Assembly: GCA_000997475.1 (NCBI GenBank) | Contig: LCEC01000050.1 | Span: 1-7,383 of the forward strand | Length of the DNA stretch: 7,383 nucleotides | Reading direction: 5' to 3' | Source: Parcubacteria group bacterium GW2011_GWB1_42_6 | Lineage (GTDB): Bacteria > Patescibacteriota > Minisyncoccia > Portnoybacterales > GWB1-42-6 | Shown: positions 1 to 6,256 of the stretch, piece after piece | Numbering within the stretch: position 1 is the first letter of the stretch | Layout: each line of letters begins with the position of its first letter | Made by a program: the position numbers and the translations under genes | Notes under the pieces: model-generated | The model's input: only the letters and a program-made list of their open reading frames with translations | The model's database searches: none | What the model was told of the DNA's origin: nothing

Positions 1-286
1 TTTGAGGAGAAAGAGTTCCCATCCTCTCGCTTGTCCAGCCAAGGCCGGTTTGGGGATCATAAAAATGATTGATCCAGCGGGGCGGCGTGTCTTCGTTTTC
101 CGCTCCCTCGGCGAGCCACAGAACTTCTTCCGAGTTTAATTTTGGACCAAAAACGCCGTTAAAAAACAGAGCGGTTTTTTCCGTTAATTTGGGGTGCGTT
201 GAAATATCATTATATGCCAAAACATCTTCCGCTGCGTAAAAGAAAATCAAGGCATAAGCAAGTAAAAATACCTGCTTCATTTTCAT
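1..286 (-). CDS. Secreted protein, N-terminal part; possible zinc-dependent phospholipase C / S1-P1 nuclease-like family (partial)
   Basis: This gene runs off the window's left edge; 95 N-terminal residues are visible. Residues 1-24 form a signal peptide: two lysines, a hydrophobic stretch, and a VLA site giving a mature start at YNDISTHP. The mature part has a TH-P pair near its new N-terminus (His31), then GAENEDTPPRW (61-71), NHFYDP (73-78) and GLGW (81-84). An early Trp/His followed by ED and W-NHF motifs resembles the zinc-dependent phospholipase C / S1-P1 nuclease class as seen in Patescibacteria. The catalytic domain lies mostly outside the window, so the family call is tentative. ATG at 286 was chosen; ATG at 280 is in frame and equally possible. 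It begins 2 bases after the stop of the upstream gene, so the two are probably co-transcribed and translationally coupled. It would act outside the cytoplasmic membrane. Confidence 0.75.
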   Translation of the reverse strand, partial: MKMKQVFLLAYALIFFYAAEDVLAYNDISTHPKLTEKTALFFNGVFGPKLNSEEVLWLAEGAENEDTPPRWINHFYDPQTGLGWTSERMGTLSPQ

Positions 287-288
287 AA

Positions 289-834
289 TTATAAATTAAA
301 TAACTTCCAGATATTTGCCTGTTTGTTCAACTGGAAGCTTACACTAAAAATAACATAGTCTCCTGCTGGAGCATCTATTTCTACATATCCACCCCTGCCA
401 TCTGGAGCTTTCACTTTAGATGCTTTCTGATTTTCTATAATTACATACTCTTTTTCACTTTCGCTTTGATAACTGTTTTCCTTCATCTTCCCCCAATCGG
501 GCAAATCGGCGATGTATTTTTCAAGCTCGCCCTTTGATTTCATTTCTTCAAGCTTGGTTTTTTGCGTTCCTTCTCTTTCCCAATAAAAATATTTGCCGGC
601 TTTTTCCAAATCTCCTTGTTTTAAAGCGGCAATATACATCTCGTATGTTTCTTGGGGAGTTTTTCCGCCGTAAATGTCGCCTGACAAATAGTTTTCCATA
701 TTCCGCTGAAAGTTTTCCAAGCGCCGGTTCAGATCCCAGACTTTATAGTTGGGATATATCGAAATGCCGAGCCAAACGATTATAAACGCCAAAACCGCCG
801 CAACCCACCAAAACATTTTTTTGTTTATTTTCAT
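289..834 (-). CDS. Single-helix membrane-anchored hypothetical protein, 181 aa
   Basis: I cannot name this protein. Residues 1-7 are basic and 8-27 form one strong transmembrane helix (MFWWVAAVLAF...), so the rest is probably outside the membrane. A polar stretch (31-50) is followed by TPQETYEMYIAALKQGDLEKA (59-79), which looks like the first helices of a small NTF2-like or DUF4878-type domain, where 'ETY..Y..AL..GDLE.A..YF' helix pairs precede a beta-rich half. The C-terminal half (120-181) alternates beta-like strands and ends IWKLFNL, consistent with that fold. No catalytic residues are evident. The ATG at 834 gives the basic residue-helix arrangement and has a weak GGGA 5 bases upstream. 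It is followed 2 bases later by the secreted protein at 286. Upstream lies a palindrome-rich gap, so a promoter is expected between about 840 and 1040, but no convincing -35/-10 pair stands out. Confidence 0.85.
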   Translation of the reverse strand: MKINKKMFWWVAAVLAFIIVWLGISIYPNYKVWDLNRRLENFQRNMENYLSGDIYGGKTPQETYEMYIAALKQGDLEKAGKYFYWEREGTQKTKLEEMKSKGELEKYIADLPDWGKMKENSYQSESEKEYVIIENQKASKVKAPDGRGGYVEIDAPAGDYVIFSVSFQLNKQANIWKLFNL

Positions 835-874
835 AATTTCCCGTTAGATTACGAGTTTATTAACGAATAGAATT

Positions 875-905
875 AGATTTGCTGAAGTCTGACTTCAGCA
901 AATCT
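875..905. repeat. 31-bp perfect palindrome, copy 1 of a dispersed repeat
   Basis: The arms are AGATTTGCTGAAGTC and GACTTCAGCAAATCT, 15 bp each, around one central T. Positions 877-907 are identical, on the same strand, to 6274-6304. It lies about 40 bases before the ATG at 834. There is no T-run on either side, so it does not look like an ordinary intrinsic terminator. It is more like a REP-type intergenic palindrome or a protein-binding site. Confidence 0.85.
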
Positions 906-920
906 GCGATTTGTCTTGAG

Positions 921-953
921 GCGCGGGAGCATATATATTGATTGCTCCCGCGC
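921..953. repeat. GC-rich hairpin with AT loop
   Basis: The arms GCGCGGGAGCA (921-931) and TGCTCCCGCGC (943-953) pair perfectly over 11 bp around an AT-rich 11-base loop. On the plus strand a short TTTAGTT follows, and on the minus strand there is no T-run, so it is at best a weak plus-strand terminator. It sits inside a cluster of inverted repeats between 875 and 1070. Confidence 0.6.
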
Positions 954-958
954 TTTAG

Positions 959-1037
959 TTCAGACTGACTTCGTCTGGAAGACGAAACCGCGCGCGGCCG
1001 GTTTCGCCGGCGGATTTCGTGATTATTAAAAAATCCG
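959..1037. repeat. Cluster of three further inverted repeats
   Basis: Three short inverted repeats follow one another. CAGAC/GTCTG lies at 961-965 and 973-977, with spacer TGACTTC recalling the 875 repeat. CGAAACCG/CGGTTTCG lies at 983-990 and 999-1006 around a CG-only spacer. CGGATTT/AAATCCG lies at 1011-1017 and 1031-1037. Together with the 875 and 921 hairpins this gives five stems in about 160 bp, which suggests a mosaic of small palindromic units rather than coding sequence. The reading frame across it (860-1051, minus) is low in hydrophobic residues and is not credible as a gene. Confidence 0.5.
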
Positions 1038-1038
1038 T

Positions 1039-1070
1039 AAAAAAACTCCATCCTTTCTTCAAGGCTGGAG
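1039..1070 (-). terminator. Intrinsic terminator, minus strand
   Basis: Read on the minus strand, CTCCAGCCTT pairs with AAGGATGGAG (10 bp, one G-A mismatch) across the loop GAAGA and is followed at once by seven T residues. It ends transcripts coming from the TrpR-like gene or starting at the 1132-1187 palindrome, before they reach the genes at 834 and 286. Because a potential 9-codon open frame lies just upstream, it could also serve as an attenuator. Confidence 0.75.
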
Positions 1071-1131
1071 CAACTAAGATCATTTCATTTTATCAAAAAA
1101 CGAATTCATTGCCCACCAATATCCCCTGTGG

Positions 1132-1187
1132 ATAACTGAAGCATATTTCTCCATACTAGCTAGTATGGAGAAATATGCTTCAGTTAT
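1132..1187. promoter_or_regulatory. 56-bp perfect palindrome with CTAGCTAG core, probable operator (copy 2)
   Basis: Every base from 1132 to 1187 pairs with its mirror around the midpoint 1159/1160; the centre is CCATACTAGCTAGTATGG. The inner 40 bp (1140-1179) match the palindrome at 1787-1826 except for one mirrored pair (T1144/A1175 here, C1791/G1822 there), so symmetry is kept. CTAG is the half-site tetramer of the E. coli trp operator, and the gene between the two palindromes encodes a TrpR-family protein, so binding by that protein is the simplest inference. It lies 83 bases beyond the 3' end of that gene and upstream of a short leader with a terminator. A role as a structured RNA element cannot be excluded. 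Confidence 0.7.
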
Positions 1188-1270
1188 AAGCAAGAAAAAT
1201 GCCAATCGATATTAACAAATCAAATAATAAAGAATCTCAAAAGAACCAATATCATAAAAAACGGCGCCGG

Positions 1271-1780
1271 TTAAAGCATTCTGCTTATCTGTTTATATAA
1301 TTCGGTTTTCCTATCCATTGATTTAAGCGCTATCCGAAGTCTTCTTCTGTCCGCGCTATTTGCGGATTTAATAATGCTCTCCAATAAAATTTGAGGCCAA
1401 TAATAAAGAGGGTATTTCTTTTTCAAATCGAAAAGAGAAAGATTGTCTTTTTGATCCGCCGGCGTTTTTTTATCTTGCCTTTCTAAAATTATTCTGAATC
1501 CCTCTCCGGATATTTTGAGCCATTCAAAGACTCTGGAAATAGTATTGGCGCTGACTTTGAGATCGTAAGAAATTTCGGCGTATTTTTTACCCTCTATCAG
1601 CATTTGGGCTATTTTGAGCCTTTTTGCGATCATTTTCGCTTCTTGAGAAGAGAGAATATCTCCTAAAAATTTAGCCGCTTCCGTTGGATTCTTTATATTG
1701 CAAATCGCTTCACACAGAAAAATCAACAATTTTTCCTTTTCTTCTTTGGAAATTTTTGACGGATTGGTAAATTTTGCCAT
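1271..1780 (-). CDS. TrpR/YerC-family helix-turn-helix DNA-binding protein, 169 aa, with long C-terminal extension
   Basis: This is a cytoplasmic transcription regulator of the Trp-repressor superfamily (TrpR / YerC-YecD type). Numbering from the longer start at 1801, residues 41-67 (FLGDILSSQEAKMIAKRLKIA) match the helices before the DNA reader. Residues 68-95 (MLIEGKKYAEIS...KVSANTISRVFEWL) are the TrpR-type helix-turn-helix. TrpR/YerC proteins are about 100 aa; here about 70 extra residues follow, containing KKYPLYYWPQILLESIIKSA (128-147) and a basic helix, so the protein has an additional domain or dimer surface. Start: ATG 1801 lies inside the 40-bp palindrome; ATG 1780 (MAKFTNP) lies 6 bases beyond it and is preferred, leaving the operator untranslated. 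Neither start has a good Shine-Dalgarno. The palindrome covers the expected promoter/leader, so autoregulation is likely. The ligand is unknown; tryptophan is not shown. Confidence 0.9.
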   Translation of the reverse strand: MAKFTNPSKISKEEKEKLLIFLCEAICNIKNPTEAAKFLGDILSSQEAKMIAKRLKIAQMLIEGKKYAEISYDLKVSANTISRVFEWLKISGEGFRIILERQDKKTPADQKDNLSLFDLKKKYPLYYWPQILLESIIKSANSADRRRLRIALKSMDRKTELYKQISRML

Positions 1781-1786
1781 AGCGTC

Positions 1787-1826
1787 AGCACATTTCTCCA
1801 TACTAGCTAGTATGGAGAAATGTGCT
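1787..1826. promoter_or_regulatory. 40-bp perfect palindrome with CTAGCTAG core, probable autoregulatory operator (copy 1)
   Basis: All 20 base pairs mirror around 1806/1807, with core CCATACTAGCTAGTATGG. It ends 6 bases before the preferred ATG (1780) of the TrpR-like gene and contains that gene's alternative ATG (1801). On the minus strand TTGTTT (about 1837-1832), 17 bases and then CATACT within the palindrome make a plausible but weak -35/-10 pair, so a bound protein would block the promoter. CTAG is otherwise rare in the window, which makes the paired CTAG core notable. Confidence 0.75.
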
Positions 1827-1891
1827 CAATCAAACAAAAATATTTTCTATAACAAAAACAAAATGAGGAAATTTTTCGCCTTTATTCTTGC

Positions 1892-1916
1892 CGATTTTAT
1901 ACGATTTTATACGATT
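1892..1916. repeat. 10-bp tandem repeat, 2.5 copies
   Basis: CGATTTTATA is repeated at 1892-1901 and 1902-1911, followed by CGATT, directly beside the stop codon of the 1917-4163 gene. Read on the minus strand it offers two TATAAA(AT) hexamers, which could act as -10 elements for the TrpR-like gene about 110 bases downstream. No good -35 goes with them, so this role is weak. Confidence 0.5.
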
Positions 1917-4163
1917 CTACAATCCCAACCTCCTGATAAATTCCTCCCCTTCCGCTTGAAAGAAAGGGTCGAGCTCAATCGCCTTTTGGGCGGCGGCTTT
2001 GGCTTTGGGCTTGTCTCCCGCTTCGGCGTAGGCGGCCGCCAGACCCGCGTAAGCCGAGGCTCTTATGGGAGTAAGAATTATTAATTCCTTGTAAAGGCTT
2101 ATGACTTTTTGCCAATCGCCGATATTGGAATAGGCGTTGATCAAAAGTTTTATATCGCTGCTGTTATAGGAATGCCCCAGAGCAATGGCCTTTTTTATCG
2201 CTTCTTCGCCTTCTTTTTTATCGTCAAAGGAAATTGAAATTATGCCAAGATTCCAGTGAGAGGGAGCGGCTTTGGGATTGAGATCCACCGCTTTTTTGAA
2301 CAAAGACAAGGCCTCTTCGGTTTTACCTTGGTAAATTTTTAATTGCCCGATGGCAAAAATCAATTCCTGGCGCGAAGGGCTCAATTGGAAAGATTTTTGA
2401 AGATAATATTCGGCATCGGAAAGATAAGAAGAATCCAAAACCGCCGAGGCCAGATAAAGATTGCCCAGTATCATGATAAGCCGAGCGTTTTGGGGCTCTT
2501 TTTCCAAAGCGATTTTCATCCCTTCGGCCGCCGTCTCAATCATTTCTTTTTTATCCTCCCGAGAAAATTTTTCCGAAGAAGTCACTTGGATTCCCAATTC
2601 ATAGGCGCGGCCGGCCACTTCCGGAACGCCAAACGTGTCCGTGGCGAAAGAAGATTTGAATTTTTTTATGGATTCGCCGAAATCACTTTGGAAAAGAACC
2701 AAGGCCTCGATTCCTTGGGCGCTTGTTGAAACAGCCGGCAAATTAACCGAATAGAAAAAAATCGCGAAAACGGCAATCAGCGCCGCTTTGAGCAAAAAAT
2801 TCGGCTGAAACGGCTTTTGCGCCAAATCTCCGTCTTTTTCTTTCAAGCCAAAGCTTAAATAAGCGATAAAAGACCAAATCAAAAAAATCATCAAAAGTGT
2901 GACTTGGGTGTCGAAGAGGAAAATATTCTGAATCGCGTAGGCCAGAATGACGACCGAAAATATCGCCATTGTGGGATAATCGATCAAATCGCGCCGCCAG
3001 GCCCGCCAAAGAAACCAAAAAGACAAAGCGAAAATGGATAAATAAGCGGCGAATCCGACCAGGCCGTTATGAATCAAAACATCAACGTAAGCGTTGTGGG
3101 CGCGGTCAAACCAGTTTTCCGTGGGATAAAGCAAAGGATCATAATACTTATTGAAAACAATATTGTAGTTTTCCTGCCCCCAGCCAAACAGCGGACGCTC
3201 GGCAAATCCTTTAATGCTCAATTTCCAAGCCAAAAGGCGGGTTTGGGTGGTATTGTCATTCAAAGAAATCTGGGAAAAGCGTTTTAATGAAGGCGAATTT
3301 TTAACAAAAGAAGAATTTTTAAAGATAAAAATCGAGCCGACAAAAAGAAGAATAACCAAAATCAGGCCTCCCAAAGCGATCTTTCTCAAATGGCCGCCAA
3401 GACGCCAAGGAATTTGCGCCATTCCCTTGGCCGGAGCGAAAGCCGCCAATCCCGCCAAAACCAGCGCTCCCGCAAAGAAAGCCAGCAAAGCGCCGCGGGT
3501 TTGGGTTTGGTACATGACGAAAAGATTCAAAATTATCGCCGCGGAATAAAAAACGCTCCAATTCTTTTTTCTTTTCTGCGACATCAGCCAAAAAGCGAAA
3601 AAAGCGTTGATTAGCATGTAGCCCGCCAAAAACGAAGTGTTGCCGATAGTTCCGTCGATTCTGGAGCCGGATCCGTGATTCAAAGAATTGACTCCCAAAA
3701 TCTGTCCGAAAGCGTAGAGCGCTTCCAGAAAGCCCGCGAAAACCGAAAAATCAAAAAATGAATGCCAATCGCTTTTGGTCTTGAAAACATTGGCCGCCAC
3801 CACAAAAAAACCGAAATAATGAATCAAATTGACGAATCCCGCCATACGCTCGAAATTTGACCAAAAACTGTGAAAAATATTCACTCCGAAAATCATGCTC
3901 AAAAACATAAAAACGAAATAAAAAGAAACGGCCAAAAACATTTTTGAGGAGCGCGGCCGAAATTCCGGCCGTTTGAAAGCCAGAAAAATATAAAGAAGAA
4001 AAACCATTTCAATGATAATCTGAAAAAAAAGCTGCTTGGGAAAAATATAGGGAAAAATAAATTTACCCTGCGAAATCAAGGGCATAAAAATACAGGCGAA
4101 AAGCCCGATTTTTACGGCGATTAAAAGACGGCTGGATTGGGAAACAATGATTTTTTTTGACAT
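1917..4163 (-). CDS. O-antigen ligase-family membrane protein with C-terminal TPR domain, 748 aa
   Basis: This is a polytopic glycan transferase/polymerase of the O-antigen ligase class (WaaL / PglL / Wzy_C type). Such enzymes move a lipid-linked glycan to an acceptor on the outer face of the cytoplasmic membrane. About 13 hydrophobic segments lie in residues 8-475. Family marks are FWSNFERMAGF (100-110), GNTSFLAGY (174-182), TRGALL (222-227), and, in the large external loop, RPLFGWGQENY (323-333) and WFDRAHN (351-357). His356 is the candidate catalytic residue and Arg223 a candidate pyrophosphate contact, by analogy with WaaL. Residues about 540-740 hold five or so TPR units (for example EEALSLFKKAVDLNP, 617-630), likely for acceptor or partner binding. 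It is a paralogue of the gene 38 bases upstream and probably in the same operon. Polymerase, lipid ligase and protein O-glycosylase cannot be told apart from sequence alone. Confidence 0.9.
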   Translation of the reverse strand: MSKKIIVSQSSRLLIAVKIGLFACIFMPLISQGKFIFPYIFPKQLFFQIIIEMVFLLYIFLAFKRPEFRPRSSKMFLAVSFYFVFMFLSMIFGVNIFHSFWSNFERMAGFVNLIHYFGFFVVAANVFKTKSDWHSFFDFSVFAGFLEALYAFGQILGVNSLNHGSGSRIDGTIGNTSFLAGYMLINAFFAFWLMSQKRKKNWSVFYSAAIILNLFVMYQTQTRGALLAFFAGALVLAGLAAFAPAKGMAQIPWRLGGHLRKIALGGLILVILLFVGSIFIFKNSSFVKNSPSLKRFSQISLNDNTTQTRLLAWKLSIKGFAERPLFGWGQENYNIVFNKYYDPLLYPTENWFDRAHNAYVDVLIHNGLVGFAAYLSIFALSFWFLWRAWRRDLIDYPTMAIFSVVILAYAIQNIFLFDTQVTLLMIFLIWSFIAYLSFGLKEKDGDLAQKPFQPNFLLKAALIAVFAIFFYSVNLPAVSTSAQGIEALVLFQSDFGESIKKFKSSFATDTFGVPEVAGRAYELGIQVTSSEKFSREDKKEMIETAAEGMKIALEKEPQNARLIMILGNLYLASAVLDSSYLSDAEYYLQKSFQLSPSRQELIFAIGQLKIYQGKTEEALSLFKKAVDLNPKAAPSHWNLGIISISFDDKKEGEEAIKKAIALGHSYNSSDIKLLINAYSNIGDWQKVISLYKELIILTPIRASAYAGLAAAYAEAGDKPKAKAAAQKAIELDPFFQAEGEEFIRRLGL

Positions 4164-4181
4164 TTTATTGAATTATCATAT

Positions 4182-4210
4182 TTTGGCGCCAAATGAATAT
4201 TCTATTCATT
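4182..4210. repeat. Short palindromes in the gap between the two ligase genes
   Basis: TTTGGCGCCAAA (4182-4193) is a perfect 12-bp palindrome. AATGAAT/ATTCATT (4192-4198 and 4204-4210) overlaps it and includes the stop codon of the upstream gene. These could pair in the mRNA between the two cistrons and affect coupling or processing. No T-run follows, so it is not a terminator. Confidence 0.35.
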
Positions 4211-6184
4211 CAAGCTTTTCCAATAATTTTTAACTTCCTCGCCTAAAATTTTATCCAGTTTCTCCGCTTCAAGAACAACGGCTTCGGATTTATCTTTCCT
4301 GTTCATAACAAATTGCGCCGCGATTTCCAGCAAATAGCCGTCCTTTTTGGCCGGAGCGAGTTTCCTCACTTCCCGCGCCATATAAACGACCTCGTTCGCT
4401 TGGGCCGGAGAAAAATTAAGGTAAAGATTGAGCCAGCCTTGGGCCACGCGATAACGCGCTTGCCTGGGAAAAACTTCAACGCTGCGGGAAAGCTGGTTTT
4501 GGCACAAATCGTAAAATTCCTTGTTCCGCGCCAATTCCGGAAAACGGCTCACCTTGGAAAGATAATCAGTCGCCGCGTGATAGCCGATTTCGGCTGAAGC
4601 GAAAGTTTCAAGGGTTAAAGATTTTTTCAGCAAATTATTGCCCCTTAAATAATCGGACGGAAAAGAATTGATCGCCTGATTGGCCCAATACGACGCTTTT
4701 ACGGCTTTCGCGTTTACTGAATAAAAACAAAAGAAAATAATCACGATGCCCAAAACCAGAGGAAAAACTCCGATTCCCTTGGCTTCTTTTTGAAAAGGTC
4801 TTTCCCGAATAAAAGAATTTTTATAAACAAAATCAATGAAAGCCAGCGCGAAAAAGAGCATCAGATAAGACACGAAAGAATCAAAAATAAATAGATTTTG
4901 AACGATGTACGAAACAAAAAGCGCGGCAAAAACGGCAAAAAGAAAAAAATCTTTTCGCCGAATCTTGATCAAATAATAAAACGCCGCCGCCAAAACCGAC
5001 AAATAAGACAAAATTCCTAGCCAGCCTATGGAAACGCCGTAATCAAAAATAAAATTATGGGCGCGATCATACCAAGCTTCGTAGGGGTTAAGACGGGGAT
5101 CAAAATATTTATTGATGGCCGCCTCGAAATTTTCCGGCCCCCAGCCCAATATCGGTTTTTCTTGCCACGCCTGCCAGGATTTTTGCCAAACAATCACGCG
5201 GTTCCGAATCGTGGAATCGTTCAGGGAAATATCGGTTAAGCGGCTCAATATGGCGTTATCTTGAACAAAAGAAGATTTGCGGAACGCGAATACGGATCCC
5301 GCCAGAACAAAAATCGCCGCCAAACAGATTAAAGATATTTTTTTGATTTTTTTCCCGCTTTCGCCCTTGGACGGCAAGATAAAAATCGCCAATGCGAAAA
5401 ACATTATTGCTCCGGCCGCCAAACCCAGCAAGGCGCCGCGAGTGCCGGTCAGGATTATCGCCGCCAACCCCAATAAAATCGCGGCGCCAAAAAGCCAAGA
5501 AGATTTCTTGTCTTTTTCTTCCAGGCTTTTTTGAAAAAAATAAGCCGCGAAAAAAACATTAAACAGAAGATAGGAAGCCAAAAAAGCGGGATTGCCTACA
5601 GTGGATGACACTCTTTCGGCTTGAGGCATAAGAGCGCCCAGAGACACGAATTTTTGAGCGACGGCCAAAAGAGAAACCAGAACGCTTGCCGCCGCCGAAA
5701 CCTTAAAAAGATTCTTGAAACTTTCAACCGAATTGAAAACGGATTGGATTAAAAAGAAAAACAGGACGAAATGCGCCATCCCGAAAACTCCGATCATCCG
5801 CTCCATATTGCCCCAAAAACTAGAATTGAAATCAATGCCGAAAATTCCCGACAAAATCCAAATCGCGAAAAAAATCAACACGGACAAATTCAAAAATCCC
5901 CCTGCTTCGCCAAAGCTTCGCAGGGCGCGCCCCAACCCCCCTTTATAAAAGGAGGTTAAAGAGAGAGACGCTGATTTCAAAGGGAAAAAAGAAGGTTTTT
6001 TCCAGGCCGAATAAAGCCACAAAACCGCGGCGATTTCCACCAAAATCCTAAATAAAAATCCTTTGGGGGCCGTGAACGGAAAAAGCAAAGAATCGGCCGC
6101 AAATAACGGCGCAACCAAACAAGCGCCCAAAACGATTTTGAGCAATGGCAAAATTCGATTGTCCGCCTTGGAATAGTTCGGCAC
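4202..6184 (-). CDS. O-antigen ligase-family membrane protein, 660 aa, GTG start
   Basis: This is a paralogue of the 748-aa protein encoded just downstream. It shares FWGNMERMIGVFG (123-135), VGNPAFLASY (196-205), GTRGALLG (247-254), KPILGWGPENF (343-353) and WYDRAHN (371-377), with His376 as candidate catalytic residue and Arg249 in the TRG motif. About 12-13 membrane segments occupy residues 12-490. The 170-residue tail is helical and looks like degenerate TPR-type repeats, shorter than in the paralogue. The start is GTG at 6184: an in-frame TAA lies 18 bases upstream and no in-frame ATG occurs before residue 126, and GTG gives an N-terminus that aligns with the paralogue. No Shine-Dalgarno is seen. 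Residues about 72-96 (LTSFYKGGLG...FGEAGG) have no counterpart in the paralogue and are encoded by a palindromic repeat. The likely role is transfer or polymerisation of envelope glycans; substrate unknown. Confidence 0.9.
   Translation of the reverse strand: MPNYSKADNRILPLLKIVLGACLVAPLFAADSLLFPFTAPKGFLFRILVEIAAVLWLYSAWKKPSFFPLKSASLSLTSFYKGGLGRALRSFGEAGGFLNLSVLIFFAIWILSGIFGIDFNSSFWGNMERMIGVFGMAHFVLFFFLIQSVFNSVESFKNLFKVSAAASVLVSLLAVAQKFVSLGALMPQAERVSSTVGNPAFLASYLLFNVFFAAYFFQKSLEEKDKKSSWLFGAAILLGLAAIILTGTRGALLGLAAGAIMFFALAIFILPSKGESGKKIKKISLICLAAIFVLAGSVFAFRKSSFVQDNAILSRLTDISLNDSTIRNRVIVWQKSWQAWQEKPILGWGPENFEAAINKYFDPRLNPYEAWYDRAHNFIFDYGVSIGWLGILSYLSVLAAAFYYLIKIRRKDFFLFAVFAALFVSYIVQNLFIFDSFVSYLMLFFALAFIDFVYKNSFIRERPFQKEAKGIGVFPLVLGIVIIFFCFYSVNAKAVKASYWANQAINSFPSDYLRGNNLLKKSLTLETFASAEIGYHAATDYLSKVSRFPELARNKEFYDLCQNQLSRSVEVFPRQARYRVAQGWLNLYLNFSPAQANEVVYMAREVRKLAPAKKDGYLLEIAAQFVMNRKDKSEAVVLEAEKLDKILGEEVKNYWKSLNE
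5893..5957. repeat. REP/MITE-like palindromic repeat inserted in frame in a coding sequence
   Basis: Two imperfect palindromes adjoin: CCCTGC/GCAGGG (5900-5905 and 5920-5925), and AACCCCCCTTT facing AAAGGAGGTT (5934-5957). In the minus frame it reads TSFYKGGLG...SFGEAGG. Peptides of the 'FYKGG / FIKGG' kind are typical translations of C-rich palindromic repeats scattered in bacterial genomes, including Patescibacteria. It is C-rich against an A-rich neighbourhood and falls between the second and third membrane segments, where an insertion is tolerated. Confidence 0.65.
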
Positions 6185-6256
6185 GAATTTAAAAAATTAA
6201 ACCATTTTCGCTAAAAGCCGAAAGATTTTAAGAATAAGCCGCGCTGAAATTCTTTG

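Noticed and set aside
860..1051. 63-codon minus-strand open frame starting MEFFYGFF
   Set aside because: It crosses the terminator T-run and five inverted repeats, has a composition typical of translated GC-rich repeats, and no domain is visible.
1256..1270. CGGCGCCG followed by six T on the minus strand just after the TrpR-like stop, as a terminator
   Set aside because: The palindrome has no loop and gives at most a 3-bp stem, so it is weak; the terminator at 1039-1070 is far better.
1199..1300. 33-residue plus-strand frame (MPIDINKSNNKES...) beginning 12 bases beyond the 56-bp palindrome
   Set aside because: It is very short, runs antisense into the 3' end of the TrpR-like gene, lacks a clear ribosome site, and its Asn/Lys-rich composition fits AT-rich non-coding DNA.
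1698..5959. Plus-strand and other-frame open frames inside the two ligase genes
   Set aside because: They are shadows: they lie wholly within long minus-strand genes with clear homology motifs, and show biased, motif-free translations.
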